Shown: positions 12,214 to 20,859 of the stretch, piece after piece
How the letters are laid out: each line of letters begins with the position of its first letter
Position numbering within the stretch: the first letter of the stretch is position 1
Source: Streptomyces diastatochromogenes
Lineage (GTDB): Bacteria; Actinomycetota; Actinomycetes; Streptomycetales; Streptomycetaceae
Length of the DNA: 64,000 bases
Direction: 5' to 3'
NCBI GenBank assembly: GCA_026913215.1
Contig: JAPTYK010000001.1
Location: 3,782,001 to 3,846,000 of the forward strand
Notes under the pieces: generated by a model
Told to the model about the DNA's origin: nothing
What the model saw: the letters and a program-made list of their open reading frames with translations, nothing else
Databases searched by the model: none
Translations under genes and position numbers: made by a program

Positions 12214-12536
12214 AGTACCCGCTGCTGGCTCTCATCAAGCTGTACCAGTGGACGATCAGCCCTCTTCTGGGCCCCGTCTGCCGGTACTACCCGTCGTGTT
12301 CCCACTACGGATTCACGGCCATCGACCGGCATGGCGCGATCAAGGGCACGGCCCTGACCGCCTGGCGGATCCTGCGGTGCAACCCGTGGTCGCCCGGCGG
12401 TGTGGATCACGTCCCCCCGCGCAAGCGCCCCCGCTGGCACGAGATGCTGCGGAACGCGCTGCGCGGTGACAAGGGCGGTTCCCCCGCCGAGACGATCCCG
12501 GCCGCCGAGACCTCGCCCAATGCTCAAGGAGCCTGA
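12210..12536 (+). CDS. yidD: Membrane protein insertion efficiency factor YidD
   Basis: Small amphipathic protein that assists YidC in membrane-protein insertion. The family signature is complete (YQWTISPLLGPVCRYYPSCS, HYGFTAIDRHG, RILRCNPWSPGG). It is 108 residues, with a typical extra hydrophilic tail. It is coupled to rnpA by ATGA and lies three bases before yidC. Confidence 0.95.
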   Translation: MKYPLLALIKLYQWTISPLLGPVCRYYPSCSHYGFTAIDRHGAIKGTALTAWRILRCNPWSPGGVDHVPPRKRPRWHEMLRNALRGDKGGSPAETIPAAETSPNAQGA

Positions 12537-12539
12537 TTA

Positions 12540-13841
12540 GTGGACACGATTGCCAGTCTGTTCAGCTTCATCACCTGGCCCGTTTCCTGGGTCATCGTCC
12601 AGTTCCACAAGATGTACGGGGCGATCTTCGGTCCTGACACGGGCTGGGCCTGGGGTCTGTCCATCGTGTCCCTCGTGGTGCTGATCCGCATCTGCCTGAT
12701 CCCGCTCTTCGTGAAGCAGATCAAGTCGACGCGGAACATGCAGGCGCTCCAGCCGAAGATGAAGGCGATCCAGGAGCGCTACAAGAGCGACAAGCAGCGT
12801 CAGTCCGAAGAGATGATGAAGCTGTACAAGGAGACGGGCACCAACCCGCTCTCCTCGTGCCTTCCCATCCTGGCGCAGTCCCCGTTCTTCTTCGCGCTGT
12901 ACCACGTGCTCGCGGCCATCGCCAACGGCAAGGAGATCGGTGTCATCGACGGCCCGCTGCTCGCCAGCGCCCGTCAGGCCCACATCTTCGGCGCCCCCCT
13001 GGCCGCCAAGTTCACGGACAGCGCCGAGAAGGTCGCTTCGCTGAACGCCTCGCTGACCGACGTGCGCGTCGTCACCGCGATCATGATCATCATGATGTCG
13101 GCCTCGCAGTTCTTCACCCAGCGCCAGCTGATGATGAAGAACGTCGACCTCTCGGTGAAGACCCCGTACATGCAGCAGCAGAAGATGCTCATGTACATCT
13201 TCCCGCTGATCTTCGCGGGCATGGGCATCAACTTCCCCGTCGGTGTCCTCGTCTACTGGCTGACCACCAACGTGTGGACCATGGGCCAGCAGATGTACGT
13301 CATCAACCAGAACCCGACGCCGGGCAGCAAGGCCCAGGACGCCTACCTGCAGCGCCTCCTCAAGAGCATCTCGCAGCACGGTGAGGTCCGAGGCCGCCGC
13401 CGGAAGACCATCGTCAAGGTGATCGTCGCCAAGGGCGGCGACCGCAACGAGAACGAGCGCCGCTTCTTCACGGGCCTCTCCAAGGCCGGCTTCGCCGCCC
13501 AGGCCGACGGCACCGTGATCAAGGGCGACACCCTCGTGGCCGAGGCCGAGGGCGGTGCCGCCGCCAAGCGCCAGCAGCCCAAGCGCCAGACCAAGGCCCA
13601 GCGCCAGGCCACCGCGCCCCAGGCCTCCCTGGCGAAGGACACCGAGGCCGAGGAGTCGGCGGAGACCACCGAGGAGAGCGTCTCGGACACCGAGGCGAAG
13701 ACCTCGCTGGAGAAGAAGCCGGAGACCCCCGCCAAGGGCGGCACCCAGGGTCAGGCCTCCGGCCGCAGCCGTGCCAGCTCGGGCGGCAACCGCCAGCGCA
13801 AGGGCCCGCAGCGGCCCAAGCACCCGTCCTCCAAGAAGTAA
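12540..13841 (+). CDS. yidC: Membrane protein insertase YidC/Oxa1
   Basis: Inserts membrane proteins with or without SecYEG. It has 433 residues from GTG 12540, with CAAGGAGCC just upstream. The order is an N-terminal membrane segment, a cytoplasmic loop (MQALQPKMKAIQERYKSDKQ), NPLSSCLPILAQSPFFFALY, then the transmembrane block ending FPVGVLVYWLTTNVWT. A long charged, Lys/Gln-rich C-terminal tail follows. It is the Gram-positive type, without the large periplasmic domain. Neighbours yidD and jag are the classic partners. Confidence 0.96.
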   Translation: MDTIASLFSFITWPVSWVIVQFHKMYGAIFGPDTGWAWGLSIVSLVVLIRICLIPLFVKQIKSTRNMQALQPKMKAIQERYKSDKQRQSEEMMKLYKETGTNPLSSCLPILAQSPFFFALYHVLAAIANGKEIGVIDGPLLASARQAHIFGAPLAAKFTDSAEKVASLNASLTDVRVVTAIMIIMMSASQFFTQRQLMMKNVDLSVKTPYMQQQKMLMYIFPLIFAGMGINFPVGVLVYWLTTNVWTMGQQMYVINQNPTPGSKAQDAYLQRLLKSISQHGEVRGRRRKTIVKVIVAKGGDRNENERRFFTGLSKAGFAAQADGTVIKGDTLVAEAEGGAAAKRQQPKRQTKAQRQATAPQASLAKDTEAEESAETTEESVSDTEAKTSLEKKPETPAKGGTQGQASGRSRASSGGNRQRKGPQRPKHPSSKK

Positions 13842-13871
13842 GCCCTCCCAGAAGCAAGAAGGAGTCCATCC

Positions 13872-14384
13872 GTGACGGAAGGCACCACCTCCGCCGCCGC
13901 CGAGGGTGGCGACACCCTGACCCGCCTGGAGCAGGAGGGTGAGATCGCGGCCGACTACCTCGAAGGCCTGCTCGACATCGCCGACCTCGACGGCGACATC
14001 GACATGGACGTCGAGGCGGACCGGGCCGCGGTCTCGATCATCAGCGACTCCAGCAGCCGCGACCTGCAGAAGCTCGTGGGCCGCGACGGGGAGGTCCTGG
14101 AGGCGCTCCAGGAGCTGACCCGGCTGGCCGTGCACCGCGAGACCGGCGACCGCAGCCGGCTGATGCTCGACATCGCGGGCTTCCGGGCCAAGAAGCGTGC
14201 CGAGCTCGCCGAGCTGGGCGCCAAGGCCGCGGCCGAGGTGAAGGCCAACGGTCAGCCGGTCAAGCTGGACCCGATGACGCCGTTCGAGCGCAAGGTCGTG
14301 CACGACGCGATCGCCGCCGCCGGTCTGCGCAGCGAGTCCGAGGGCGAGGAGCCGCAGCGCTTCGTCGTCGTGCTCCCGGCCTGA
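13872..14384 (+). CDS. jag: Jag/KhpB-type KH and R3H RNA-binding protein
   Basis: Single-stranded nucleic-acid-binding protein of the SpoIIIJ-associated family, 170 residues from GTG 13872. An acidic N-terminus leads into a KH domain (LQKLVGRDGEVLEALQELTR) and an R3H domain with the signature near PMTPFERKVVHDAIA. It lies 30 bases after yidC. In other bacteria KhpB binds many RNAs and affects the cell envelope; its target here is unknown. Confidence 0.93.
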   Translation: MTEGTTSAAAEGGDTLTRLEQEGEIAADYLEGLLDIADLDGDIDMDVEADRAAVSIISDSSSRDLQKLVGRDGEVLEALQELTRLAVHRETGDRSRLMLDIAGFRAKKRAELAELGAKAAAEVKANGQPVKLDPMTPFERKVVHDAIAAAGLRSESEGEEPQRFVVVLPA

Positions 14385-14398
14385 ACCCTCACGTAGTC

Positions 14399-14433
14399 TC
14401 GGCCCCGTCTGCTCGCAGGCGGGGCCGATCTTT
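14399..14433 (+). terminator. Terminator after jag
   Basis: Arms 14399-14411 and 14416-14428 (TCGGCCCCG at the base) pair with one G-T, with a CTCG loop and a short T run (TCTTT) after. It ends the rpmH-jag transcript. Confidence 0.85.
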
Positions 14434-14502
14434 GTCAGCCTTGATAGTCAGCCACCACAGTGCGCTCGCACGCGAGGCGTGCGGTACGGAAGGACGGTCC
14501 CC

Positions 14503-15241
14503 GTGACGGAGGCAGCGGAGCTCCCCGAGGCGCCGGAGCAGGCGCTCCCCGAAGCGCCGGAGCAGGCGCGGACAGTCTTCGGCGAGTACTTCCCGGAGGC
14601 CGTGCGGTACGCGGAGCTGCTCGCGGACGCGGGTGTGAAGCGCGGTCTGATCGGCCCGCGCGAGGTCCCGCGTCTCTGGGAGCGTCACCTGCTGAACTGC
14701 GCCGTCCTTTCGGAGGTCGTCCCCGAGGGCGTCACCGTCTGCGATGTGGGCTCCGGCGCCGGTCTGCCCGGCATCCCGCTGGCCCTGGTCCGGCCCGACC
14801 TGAAGATCACTCTCCTGGAGCCGCTCCTGCGCAGGACGAACTTCCTCCAGGAGGTCGTCGAGCTGCTCGGTCTCGACCATGTGACCGTGGTCCGGGGCGC
14901 GCGGAGGAGATGCTCGGCAAGATCACGCCCGTGCACGTGGTGACCGCCCGCGCGGTGGCGCCGCTCGACCGGCTGGCCGGCTGGGGCGTTCCCCTGCTGC
15001 GCCCGTACGGAGAGATGCTGGCGCTCAAGGGCGACACCGCGCAGGAGGAGATCGACGGTGCCCGCTCCGCGCTCTCCCGGCTCGGCGTGGTGGAGGCCTC
15101 GGTGCTGCAGGTGGGCGAGGGGTCGTCGACCCGCTGACCACGGTCGTCCGGGTGGAGGTCGGCGAGAGCCCCGGTGGTGTGCGGTTCGCGGCCAAGAGGG
15201 CCAAGGCCGCCCGTACGAGCAAGACCCGCCGGCGCCGCTGA
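14503..15241 (+). CDS. rsmG: 16S rRNA (guanine-N7) methyltransferase RsmG (two apparent frameshifts)
   Basis: Methylates G527 of 16S rRNA using S-adenosylmethionine; loss gives low-level streptomycin resistance in Streptomyces. It starts at GTG 14503 with GGAAGGA eight bases upstream. The SAM-binding block VCDVGSGAGLPGIPLALVRPD is clear. Frames break near 14897 (VVRGRAEEMLGK expected) and in the G run near 15119-15122 (GEGVVDPLTTVVRVE expected). Restoring both bases gives 246 residues ending SKTRRRR. The breaks look like sequence errors, not a resistance mutation. Confidence 0.93.
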
Positions 15242-15302
15242 GCGCCGGATACGTACCATTTCGGAGTGTCGAACGGTCCCGGCCGGGCGGCAGCGGCATG
15301 GT

Positions 15303-15316
15303 GTTTCACGTGAAAC
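15303..15316. other. parS: parS site 1
   Basis: Exact palindromic GTTTCACGTGAAAC, the Streptomyces ParB-binding site. It lies between rsmG and parA and overlaps a possible upstream ATG at 15298. Confidence 0.95.
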
Positions 15317-15414
15317 GTCGCTCACTGCTGCAGGGGATCATCGGCCGCGGTCGCGCGGCTGCCACGCCCTGGGACCGTCGACCCCGCGTGAAGCCACTCG
15401 CGAGGGTTACGGAG

Positions 15415-15423
15415 TTGTCCACA
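15415..15423 (+). promoter_or_regulatory. Exact DnaA box upstream of parA
   Basis: Exact TTGTCCACA, followed by the weaker TCACCCACA at 15433-15441, within the 5' region of parA between two parS sites and about 55 bases before the chosen start. This is sequence evidence only; binding is inferred. Confidence 0.65.
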
Positions 15424-15477
15424 GAGGTGGATTCACCCACAGAACCACCGGCCTCGCTGGTTCACGACCCCGAAAGC

Positions 15478-16553
15478 ATGGCAGGCTCTCCTCATCGCGA
15501 GCCTGAAGCCGAGGAGAGTGAATCCTTGCGGTCCGACGCCAACATCGCGGGACCGATGACCGATCCGGTCCCCGGTCCCCGAACCGAATCGGCGGGGGAG
15601 GATGTTTCACGTGAAACACCACCCCCGATGGACGACACCCCCATCGGTCGTGCCGCCCAGCTGGCAGTAGAGGCACTGGGTCGTGCCGGTGAGGGACTTC
15701 CCCGCCCGGCCCGGACCCGTGTCATGGTGGTCGCCAACCAGAAGGGCGGCGTGGGCAAGACGACCACGACGGTCAACCTTGCCGCCTCCCTGGCCCTGCA
15801 CGGCGCCCGTGTCCTGGTCGTCGACCTGGACCCGCAGGGCAACGCCTCGACGGCGCTGGGCATCGACCACCACGCCGAGGTCCCGTCGATCTACGACGTG
15901 CTGGTGGACAGCAAGCCGCTCTCCGACGTGGTGCAGCCGGTCAAGGACGTCGAGGGCCTCTTCTGCGCCCCCGCCACCATCGACCTCGCCGGCGCGGAGA
16001 TCGAGCTGGTGTCGCTGGTGGCCCGCGAGAGCCGTCTCCAGCGAGCGATCCAGGCCTATGAGCAGCCGCTGGACTACATCCTGATCGACTGCCCGCCCTC
16101 CCTCGGCCTCCTCACGGTCAACGCCATGGTGGCGGGCGCGGAGGTGCTGATCCCGATCCAGTGCGAGTACTACGCGCTGGAGGGACTCGGTCAGCTCCTG
16201 CGGAACGTCGACCTGGTCCGAGGCCACCTCAACCCGGCGCTCCACGTCTCGACGATCCTGCTCACCATGTACGACGGCAGGACGAGGCTCGCCTCCCAGG
16301 TCGCCGAAGAGGTGCGCAGCCACTTCGCCGAAGAGGTGCTGCGGACCAGCATCCCGAGATCGGTCCGCATCTCGGAGGCCCCGAGCTACGGGCAGACGGT
16401 CCTCACCTACGACCCGGGCTCCAGCGGCGCCTCTCGTATCTCGAAGCGGCGCGTGAGATCGCCCTGCGGGGGGCCGCCGTACATTACGAACCGCAGCACG
16501 CCCATGTAGGGCACCAGAACAATCAGCGCAGCATGTCGGAGGGGATCCAGTGA
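15478..16553 (+). CDS. parA: Chromosome partitioning ATPase ParA (one apparent frameshift)
   Basis: Walker-type ATPase that moves ParB-parS complexes; in Streptomyces it acts with ParB in sporulating hyphae. The deviant Walker A motif is KGGVGKTTTTVNLA, with DLDPQGNAST and DYILIDCPPSLG following. Near the C-terminus the frame breaks at about 16429; one added base gives ALSYLEAAREIALRG, a stop at 16553 and 358 residues. I chose ATG 15478 because the leader after it looks conserved. ATG 15628 (MDDTPIGRAAQ) is also possible, and an ATG at 15298 would span parS 1. The second parS lies inside the coding sequence. Confidence 0.94.
15604..15617. other. parS: parS site 2, inside parA
   Basis: Exact GTTTCACGTGAAAC. 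If parA starts at 15478, it is coding and reads Val-Ser-Arg-Glu-Thr. Confidence 0.95.
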
Positions 16554-17581
16554 GTGAGCGACGTAGGGGATTGGGGCGTGGGCTCGGTGCGCTGATTCCT
16601 GCTGCTCCCCAGGAACGGCAGGTGGAGCGAGGGGTGGCCGCCGCGAAGCTGGCGACGCTGCCGCAGAGCCCGAAGGCCCCGGAGTCGTCGCCGACGTGGA
16701 ACGAGCCCGAGCCGGTGGCCCTTCCGGAGCCTCCGGAGGGGGCGTACTTCACCGAGCTTCCGATCGATGCCATCGTTCCCAACCGGCATCAGCCCCGTGA
16801 GGTCTTCGACGAGGACGCGCTCGCCGAGCTCGTCACCTCCATCAAGGAGGTCGGTCTCCTCCAGCCCGTAGTCGTGCGCAAGGTCGAGGCCGACCGCTAC
16901 GAGCTCGTCATGGGTGAGCGCCGTCTGCGGGCGTCGACGGCGGCGGGTCTGGAGCGGATCCCGGCGATCGTCCGGGACACCGACGACGAGAAGATGCTCC
17001 TGGACGCGCTCCTGGAGAACCTGCACCGGGCCCAGCTGAACGCGATCGAAGAGGCCCACGCCTACGAGCAGCTGCTCAAGGACTTCGGCTGCACCCACGA
17101 CCAGCTCGCGGAGCGGATCGGGCGCTCCCGCCCGCAGATCTCCAACACGCTGCGTCTGCTGCGCCTCTCCCTGCCGGTGCAGCGCCGGGTCGCCGCCGGT
17201 GTGCTCTCCGCCGGCCACGCCCGTGCCCTGCTCGGCGTCGAGGACGCGGACGCCCAGGACAAGCTGGCGTACCGGATCGTCGCCGAAGGCCTCTCGGTGC
17301 GCAGCGTCGAGGAGATCGTGAGCCTCATGGGCTCCGAGGAGTCCGCGTCCGCGGTCAAGCCGAAGGGTCCGCGGGCCGGTGCCCGTGTCTCGCCCGCGCT
17401 CACGGACCTCGCTTCCCGGCTCTCGGACCGCTTCGAGACCCGGGTGAAGGTCGACCTGGGACAGAAGAAGGGCAAGATCGTCGTCGAGTTCGCCTCGATG
17501 GAGGATCTGGAGCGGATCCTCTCGACCCTGGCTCCCGGAGAGGGCCGGGTCCTGGACCAGAAGAAGACCGAGCAGGGCTGA
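16550..17581 (+). CDS. parB: Chromosome partitioning protein ParB
   Basis: parS-binding CTPase clamp that loads at the origin. It has 343 residues from GTG 16550, overlapping the parA stop by four bases. It opens with the ParA-stimulating leader (RRRGLGRGLGALIP). The CTP-binding GERRLRA box and ENLHRAQLNAIEEA follow. A helix-turn-helix (LAERIGRSRPQISNTLRLLR) and a C-terminal dimer domain complete it. Ten exact copies of its site lie in this window. Confidence 0.97.
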   Translation: MSERRRGLGRGLGALIPAAPQERQVERGVAAAKLATLPQSPKAPESSPTWNEPEPVALPEPPEGAYFTELPIDAIVPNRHQPREVFDEDALAELVTSIKEVGLLQPVVVRKVEADRYELVMGERRLRASTAAGLERIPAIVRDTDDEKMLLDALLENLHRAQLNAIEEAHAYEQLLKDFGCTHDQLAERIGRSRPQISNTLRLLRLSLPVQRRVAAGVLSAGHARALLGVEDADAQDKLAYRIVAEGLSVRSVEEIVSLMGSEESASAVKPKGPRAGARVSPALTDLASRLSDRFETRVKVDLGQKKGKIVVEFASMEDLERILSTLAPGEGRVLDQKKTEQG

Positions 17582-17609
17582 TCTCCCGTCCTGCTCGCTG
17601 AGGCCGCCC

Positions 17610-17656
17610 AGGGCGGGCCGTGCTCCGGTCTTCACCGGAACACGGCCCGCCCTTTG
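17610..17656 (+). terminator. parAB terminator
   Basis: Arms 17610-17629 and 17634-17653 (AGGGCGGGCCG at the base) form a 20-base stem with one mismatch, a CTTC loop and a short T run, 29 bases after parB. Confidence 0.9.
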
Positions 17657-17744
17657 CTCGTGAGCGGTGTCGCCCCGATCGCCCGATCGATACGATTCCC
17701 CCAGGCGTATCCGTGCTCGAGGGCGAGGGAAACGAGGAGCAGCC

Positions 17745-18362
17745 GTGGGGCGTCGGCTCGTACCGCTCACGCTGGACAACCTTCCGGATCTGCCCAAGCG
17801 GTGTCGCTCCTGCGTCTTCTGGGAGCTCGACCCGGTCAGCGGTGAGGCGGCCGTGAAGGCGGGGCGCCCGGAGCTGGAGAAGGAGGCCTGGATCTCGGCC
17901 GTTCTCCTGGAGTGGGGTTCCTGCGGCCGGGTGGTCTATGTCGACGAGGTGCCGGTCGGTTACGTCCTCTACGCTCCCCCGGCCTATGTGCCGCGTTCGA
18001 CGGCCTTTCCCACGAGCCCCGTGGCGGCGGACGCCGTCCAGCTGATGACGGCGTGGATCATGCCGGGCTATCAGGGGCAGGGCCTGGGGCGGGTGATGGT
18101 GCAGACCGTGGCCAAGGACGCGATGAGGCGGGGCTTCAAGGCGATCGAGGCGTTCGGGGACGCCCGGTGGAAGGAGCCGGCCTGTGTGCTGCCGGCGGAC
18201 CACCTCCTCGCGGTGGGCTTCAAGACCGTCCGCCCGCACCACGCCTTTCCCCGGCTGAGGCTGGAGCTGAGGACGACGCTCTCCTGGAAGGAGGACGTCG
18301 AAATGGCCCTGGACCGTCTGCTCGGCGCCGTCCAGAAGGAGCCCGCGCTACGGCCGCTCTAG
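17745..18362 (+). CDS. GNAT-family acetyltransferase
   Basis: The 205-residue protein starts at GTG 17745, with GAGGAG six bases upstream. It has an N-terminal CRSCVFWELDP segment. The acetyl-CoA-binding motif is GYQGQGLGRVMVQTVAKDA, followed by KAIEAFGDARW. The substrate is unknown. The gene is conserved next to parB in Streptomyces. An in-frame upstream extension from 17667 lacks a binding site and is unlikely. Confidence 0.85.
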   Translation: MGRRLVPLTLDNLPDLPKRCRSCVFWELDPVSGEAAVKAGRPELEKEAWISAVLLEWGSCGRVVYVDEVPVGYVLYAPPAYVPRSTAFPTSPVAADAVQLMTAWIMPGYQGQGLGRVMVQTVAKDAMRRGFKAIEAFGDARWKEPACVLPADHLLAVGFKTVRPHHAFPRLRLELRTTLSWKEDVEMALDRLLGAVQKEPALRPL

Positions 18363-18395
18363 CCCCGGGAACGTTCTGGCTCCGGGAGCACGGGA

Positions 18396-18423
18396 ACGGC
18401 CCACCCCGAGCGGGGTGGGCCGT
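18396..18423. terminator. Bidirectional terminator between the acetyltransferase gene and trxA
   Basis: Perfect 13-base arms ACGGCCCACCCCG and CGGGGTGGGCCGT around AG lie between two convergent genes. parS site 3 follows within five bases. Confidence 0.8.
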
Positions 18424-18427
18424 CGCT

Positions 18428-18441
18428 GTTTCACGTGAAAC
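18428..18441. other. parS: parS site 3
   Basis: Exact GTTTCACGTGAAAC in the convergent intergenic region between the acetyltransferase gene and trxA. Confidence 0.95.
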
Positions 18442-18450
18442 AGGGGAGCG

Positions 18451-18780
18451 TCAGGCCTGGATGAAGGGGTCCAGGTCGCGCAGGATGGCCGCCTTCGGCT
18501 TGGCGCCGACGATGGTCTTCACCACGTCGCCACCCTGGTAGACGTTGAGCGTCGGGATCGACATGACGCCGTACTTGGCAGCCGTGGCCGGGTTCTCGTC
18601 GATGTTGAGCTTCACGACCTCGATCTCGCCGTGCTCGGCGGCGATGGCCTCCAGCGACGGGGCGATCTGACGGCACGGGCCGCACCAGGCCGCCCAGAAG
18701 TCCACCAGGACGGGCTTGTCGCTCTTGAGGACAACGGCCTCGAAGTCTGCGTCGGTCACGTTCTTCAGGGTGCCGGCCAC
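18451..18780 (-). CDS. trxA: Thioredoxin
   Basis: Small disulfide reductase of 109 residues with active site WAAWCGPCRQIAP, PTLNVYQGG for the cis-proline and a typical fold. It receives electrons from TrxB, encoded 48 bases upstream in the same transcript. The sigma-R-type promoter upstream of trxB would control both. Confidence 0.97.
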   Translation of the reverse strand: MAGTLKNVTDADFEAVVLKSDKPVLVDFWAAWCGPCRQIAPSLEAIAAEHGEIEVVKLNIDENPATAAKYGVMSIPTLNVYQGGDVVKTIVGAKPKAAILRDLDPFIQA

Positions 18781-18828
18781 GGCGACCTCCTTTGTTTCGC
18801 GGGGTGTGGGGTGAGGAGAGAAGGGGGG

Positions 18829-19794
18829 TCAGACCGCGGGGGTCTCGGCCAGCTTCTCGCTGTCGGCGAGGGCGGCCAGGAAGCGCTCGGCGTCCAGCGC
18901 GGCGGAGCAGCCGGTGCCGGCGGCCGTGATGGCCTGACGGTAGGTGTGGTCGACGACGTCACCGGCGCCGAAGACACCCGTGAGGTTCGTCCGCGTCGAC
19001 GGGGCGTCGACCTTGAGGTAGCCCTCGTCGTCCAGCTCCAGCTGGCCCTTGAAGAGCTCGGTGCGCGGGTCGTGGCCGACGGCGATGAAGAGGCCGGTGA
19101 CGGGGAGCTCGCGGGTCTCGCCGGTCTTCGTGTCGCGCAGGGTCAGACCGCTGAGCTTCTGGTCGCCGTGGATCGTGGTGACCTCGCTGTCCCAGGCGAA
19201 GGAGATCTTCGGGTCGGCGAAGGCGCGCTGCTGCATGGCCTTGGAGGCACGCAGGCTGTCGCGGCGGTGGACGATCGTGACGGACTTGGCGAAGCGCGAG
19301 AGGAAGGTGGCCTCCTCGATCGCGGTGTCGCCGCCGCCGACGACGGCGATGTCCTGGTCCTTGAAGAAGAAGCCGTCGCAGGTGGCGCACCAGGAGACAC
19401 CGCGACCGGAGAGCACGTCCTCGTTGGGGAGGCCGAGCTTGCGGTGCTGGGAGCCGGTGGTGACGATGACGGCCTTGGCGCGGTGCACGGTGCCGGCGGT
19501 GTCGGTGACGGTCTTGATGTCACCGGTCAGGTCGACGGCGACGACGTCGTCCGGGACCAGCTCGGCGCCGAAGCGCTCGGCCTGGGCCCGCATGTTGTCC
19601 ATCAGGTCCGGGCCCATGATGCCGTCACGGAAACCGGGGAAGTTCTCGACCTCGGTGGTGTTCATCAGCGCGCCACCAGCGGTGACGGCGCCTTCGAAGA
19701 CCAGCGGGTTCAGCGACGCTCGGGCCGTGTAGAGCGCAGCGGTGTAACCCGCGGGACCGGAGCCGATGATGATCACGTTACGGACGTCGCTCAC
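18829..19794 (-). CDS. trxB: Thioredoxin reductase
   Basis: FAD-dependent NADPH:thioredoxin reductase, 321 residues. FAD-binding GSGPAGYTAALYTARA comes first, then the redox motif SWCATCDGFFF, NADPH-binding VVGGGDTAIEEATFL, and a C-terminal FAD motif GVFGAGDVVDHTYRQA. The GTG at 19794 (SDVRNVIIIGSG) has GAGGAAG seven bases upstream. It pairs with trxA downstream and has a clear oxidative-stress promoter about 70 bases upstream. Confidence 0.97.
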   Translation of the reverse strand: MSDVRNVIIIGSGPAGYTAALYTARASLNPLVFEGAVTAGGALMNTTEVENFPGFRDGIMGPDLMDNMRAQAERFGAELVPDDVVAVDLTGDIKTVTDTAGTVHRAKAVIVTTGSQHRKLGLPNEDVLSGRGVSWCATCDGFFFKDQDIAVVGGGDTAIEEATFLSRFAKSVTIVHRRDSLRASKAMQQRAFADPKISFAWDSEVTTIHGDQKLSGLTLRDTKTGETRELPVTGLFIAVGHDPRTELFKGQLELDDEGYLKVDAPSTRTNLTGVFGAGDVVDHTYRQAITAAGTGCSAALDAERFLAALADSEKLAETPAV

Positions 19795-19866
19795 GGGTTT
19801 CTTCCTCGTCTCTGCAGACTGCCACTGCCTACGGGGGCGGTTGTCTCGGTCGCTCTCACCCCACCC

Positions 19867-19893
19867 AACGGATCCTAAGGGGCGTGCATTCCC
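19867..19893 (-). promoter_or_regulatory. Sigma-R-type promoter of trxBA
   Basis: On the minus strand GGGAAT (19893-19888) is followed by 18 bases and GTT (19869-19867). This matches the Streptomyces sigma-R consensus, which responds to thiol oxidation. trxBA is a known sigma-R target in S. coelicolor. Transcription should start near 19860. Confidence 0.85.
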
Positions 19894-19933
19894 GAGACCG
19901 CCGCGCGGCACTGTGGCCGGGCAGGAAGAGAGG

Positions 19934-20859
19934 TCAGGAGCGAGGGTACGTCCGGCTGAGCAGGAGCGCGGCGGCCGGGCTTCCGCTCTCCGTGGGACGG
20001 TCGGCGCAGGAGGCGTCGAGCACATAGGCCTGGACCCGCGCGCTGTCCTCGGGATCGGTCATGACGAGCAGATAGGCGGGTGTTCCCCGGTACTCCCCCC
20101 GCTCGGAGCCGAGCACGGCCTCGCTGCGGCCGGTGCCGGCCAGCACACAGCCGGGGACGGCGCCGGGCCCGGTGCTTCGGGAGGCATCGCCCCCGGTCTC
20201 GGCGGACATGGATTCCGGCCCGACCCCCTGGGGGGTCTTGGGCGCGCGGTTCTCGGCCAGCAGGGCGTGGACGCGGTCCTCGACGGGTGCGCCGGAGAAG
20301 GGGCTGAGGGGCGCGCTCGCGGCCGCTTCGGCCTTCTTGGCGTGGCCCGCCGTGCTTTCGGTGGTCACCTCGCCCGCCTGGCTGAGGTACAGGCTCGTGC
20401 CGAGCACCACCGCTCCGAAGGCGGCGCCGATCGTGGAGATCAGGGCGATCCGGCGGCGGGGCCTGCCGGGGCGGCCGGGGCCGGTGCCCGCCCGAGGGCG
20501 TCCGGCGGGACGGTCCGTGGTCGGGGAGGGGGTGCGGCCTCGGTGGAGGAGCGCGCTGTTTCACGTGAAACAGGGGTGTCGCTCTCCGGGGAGGTGGCGT
20601 TGAGGAGGGCTTCGGCGGCCAGGGCGGCGTCGATGCGCCCGGCGATCTCGGCGGGCATGCGGGGCGGTCCGGGCAGGGTGCCGAGGAGGCCCCGGATCTC
20701 CTCCAGGGAGGACCGTACGTCCGCGCAGAGGGGACAGCCGTCCAGGTGCCGTCGTACGGCCGCCGAGCGGGTCGGCGAGAGCAGCCCCTCGGTCAGATCG
20801 GAGATCTCCGAGACGTCCGGGTGCTGTGTGGTGTCGGCCCTGCCGGCCGTGGAAGTCAC
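19934..20859 (-). CDS. Zinc-finger anti-sigma factor, likely partner of SigM (one apparent frameshift)
   Basis: It starts at GTG 20859, overlapping the sigma-factor stop as GTGA. The N-terminal half has the anti-sigma zinc motif RRHLDGCPLCADV (His-x3-Cys-x2-Cys). After a linker comes one membrane segment (IALISTIGAAFGAVVLGTSLYL) and an outside domain ending LLLSRTYPRS. The frame breaks in the G/C run at 20477-20480; one base restores RPGRPRRRIALIST and gives 308 residues. parS site 4 is coding here. It probably holds the ECF sigma factor at the membrane; the signal is unknown. Confidence 0.85.
20558..20571. other. parS: parS site 4, inside the anti-sigma gene
   Basis: Exact GTTTCACGTGAAAC; on the minus strand it is read as Val-Ser-Arg-Glu-Thr. 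Confidence 0.95.

Noticed and set aside
14503..15241. rsmG breaks as a streptomycin-resistance mutation
   Set aside because: There are two breaks with the same run-loss character as elsewhere in the window; a real mutant would need only one.
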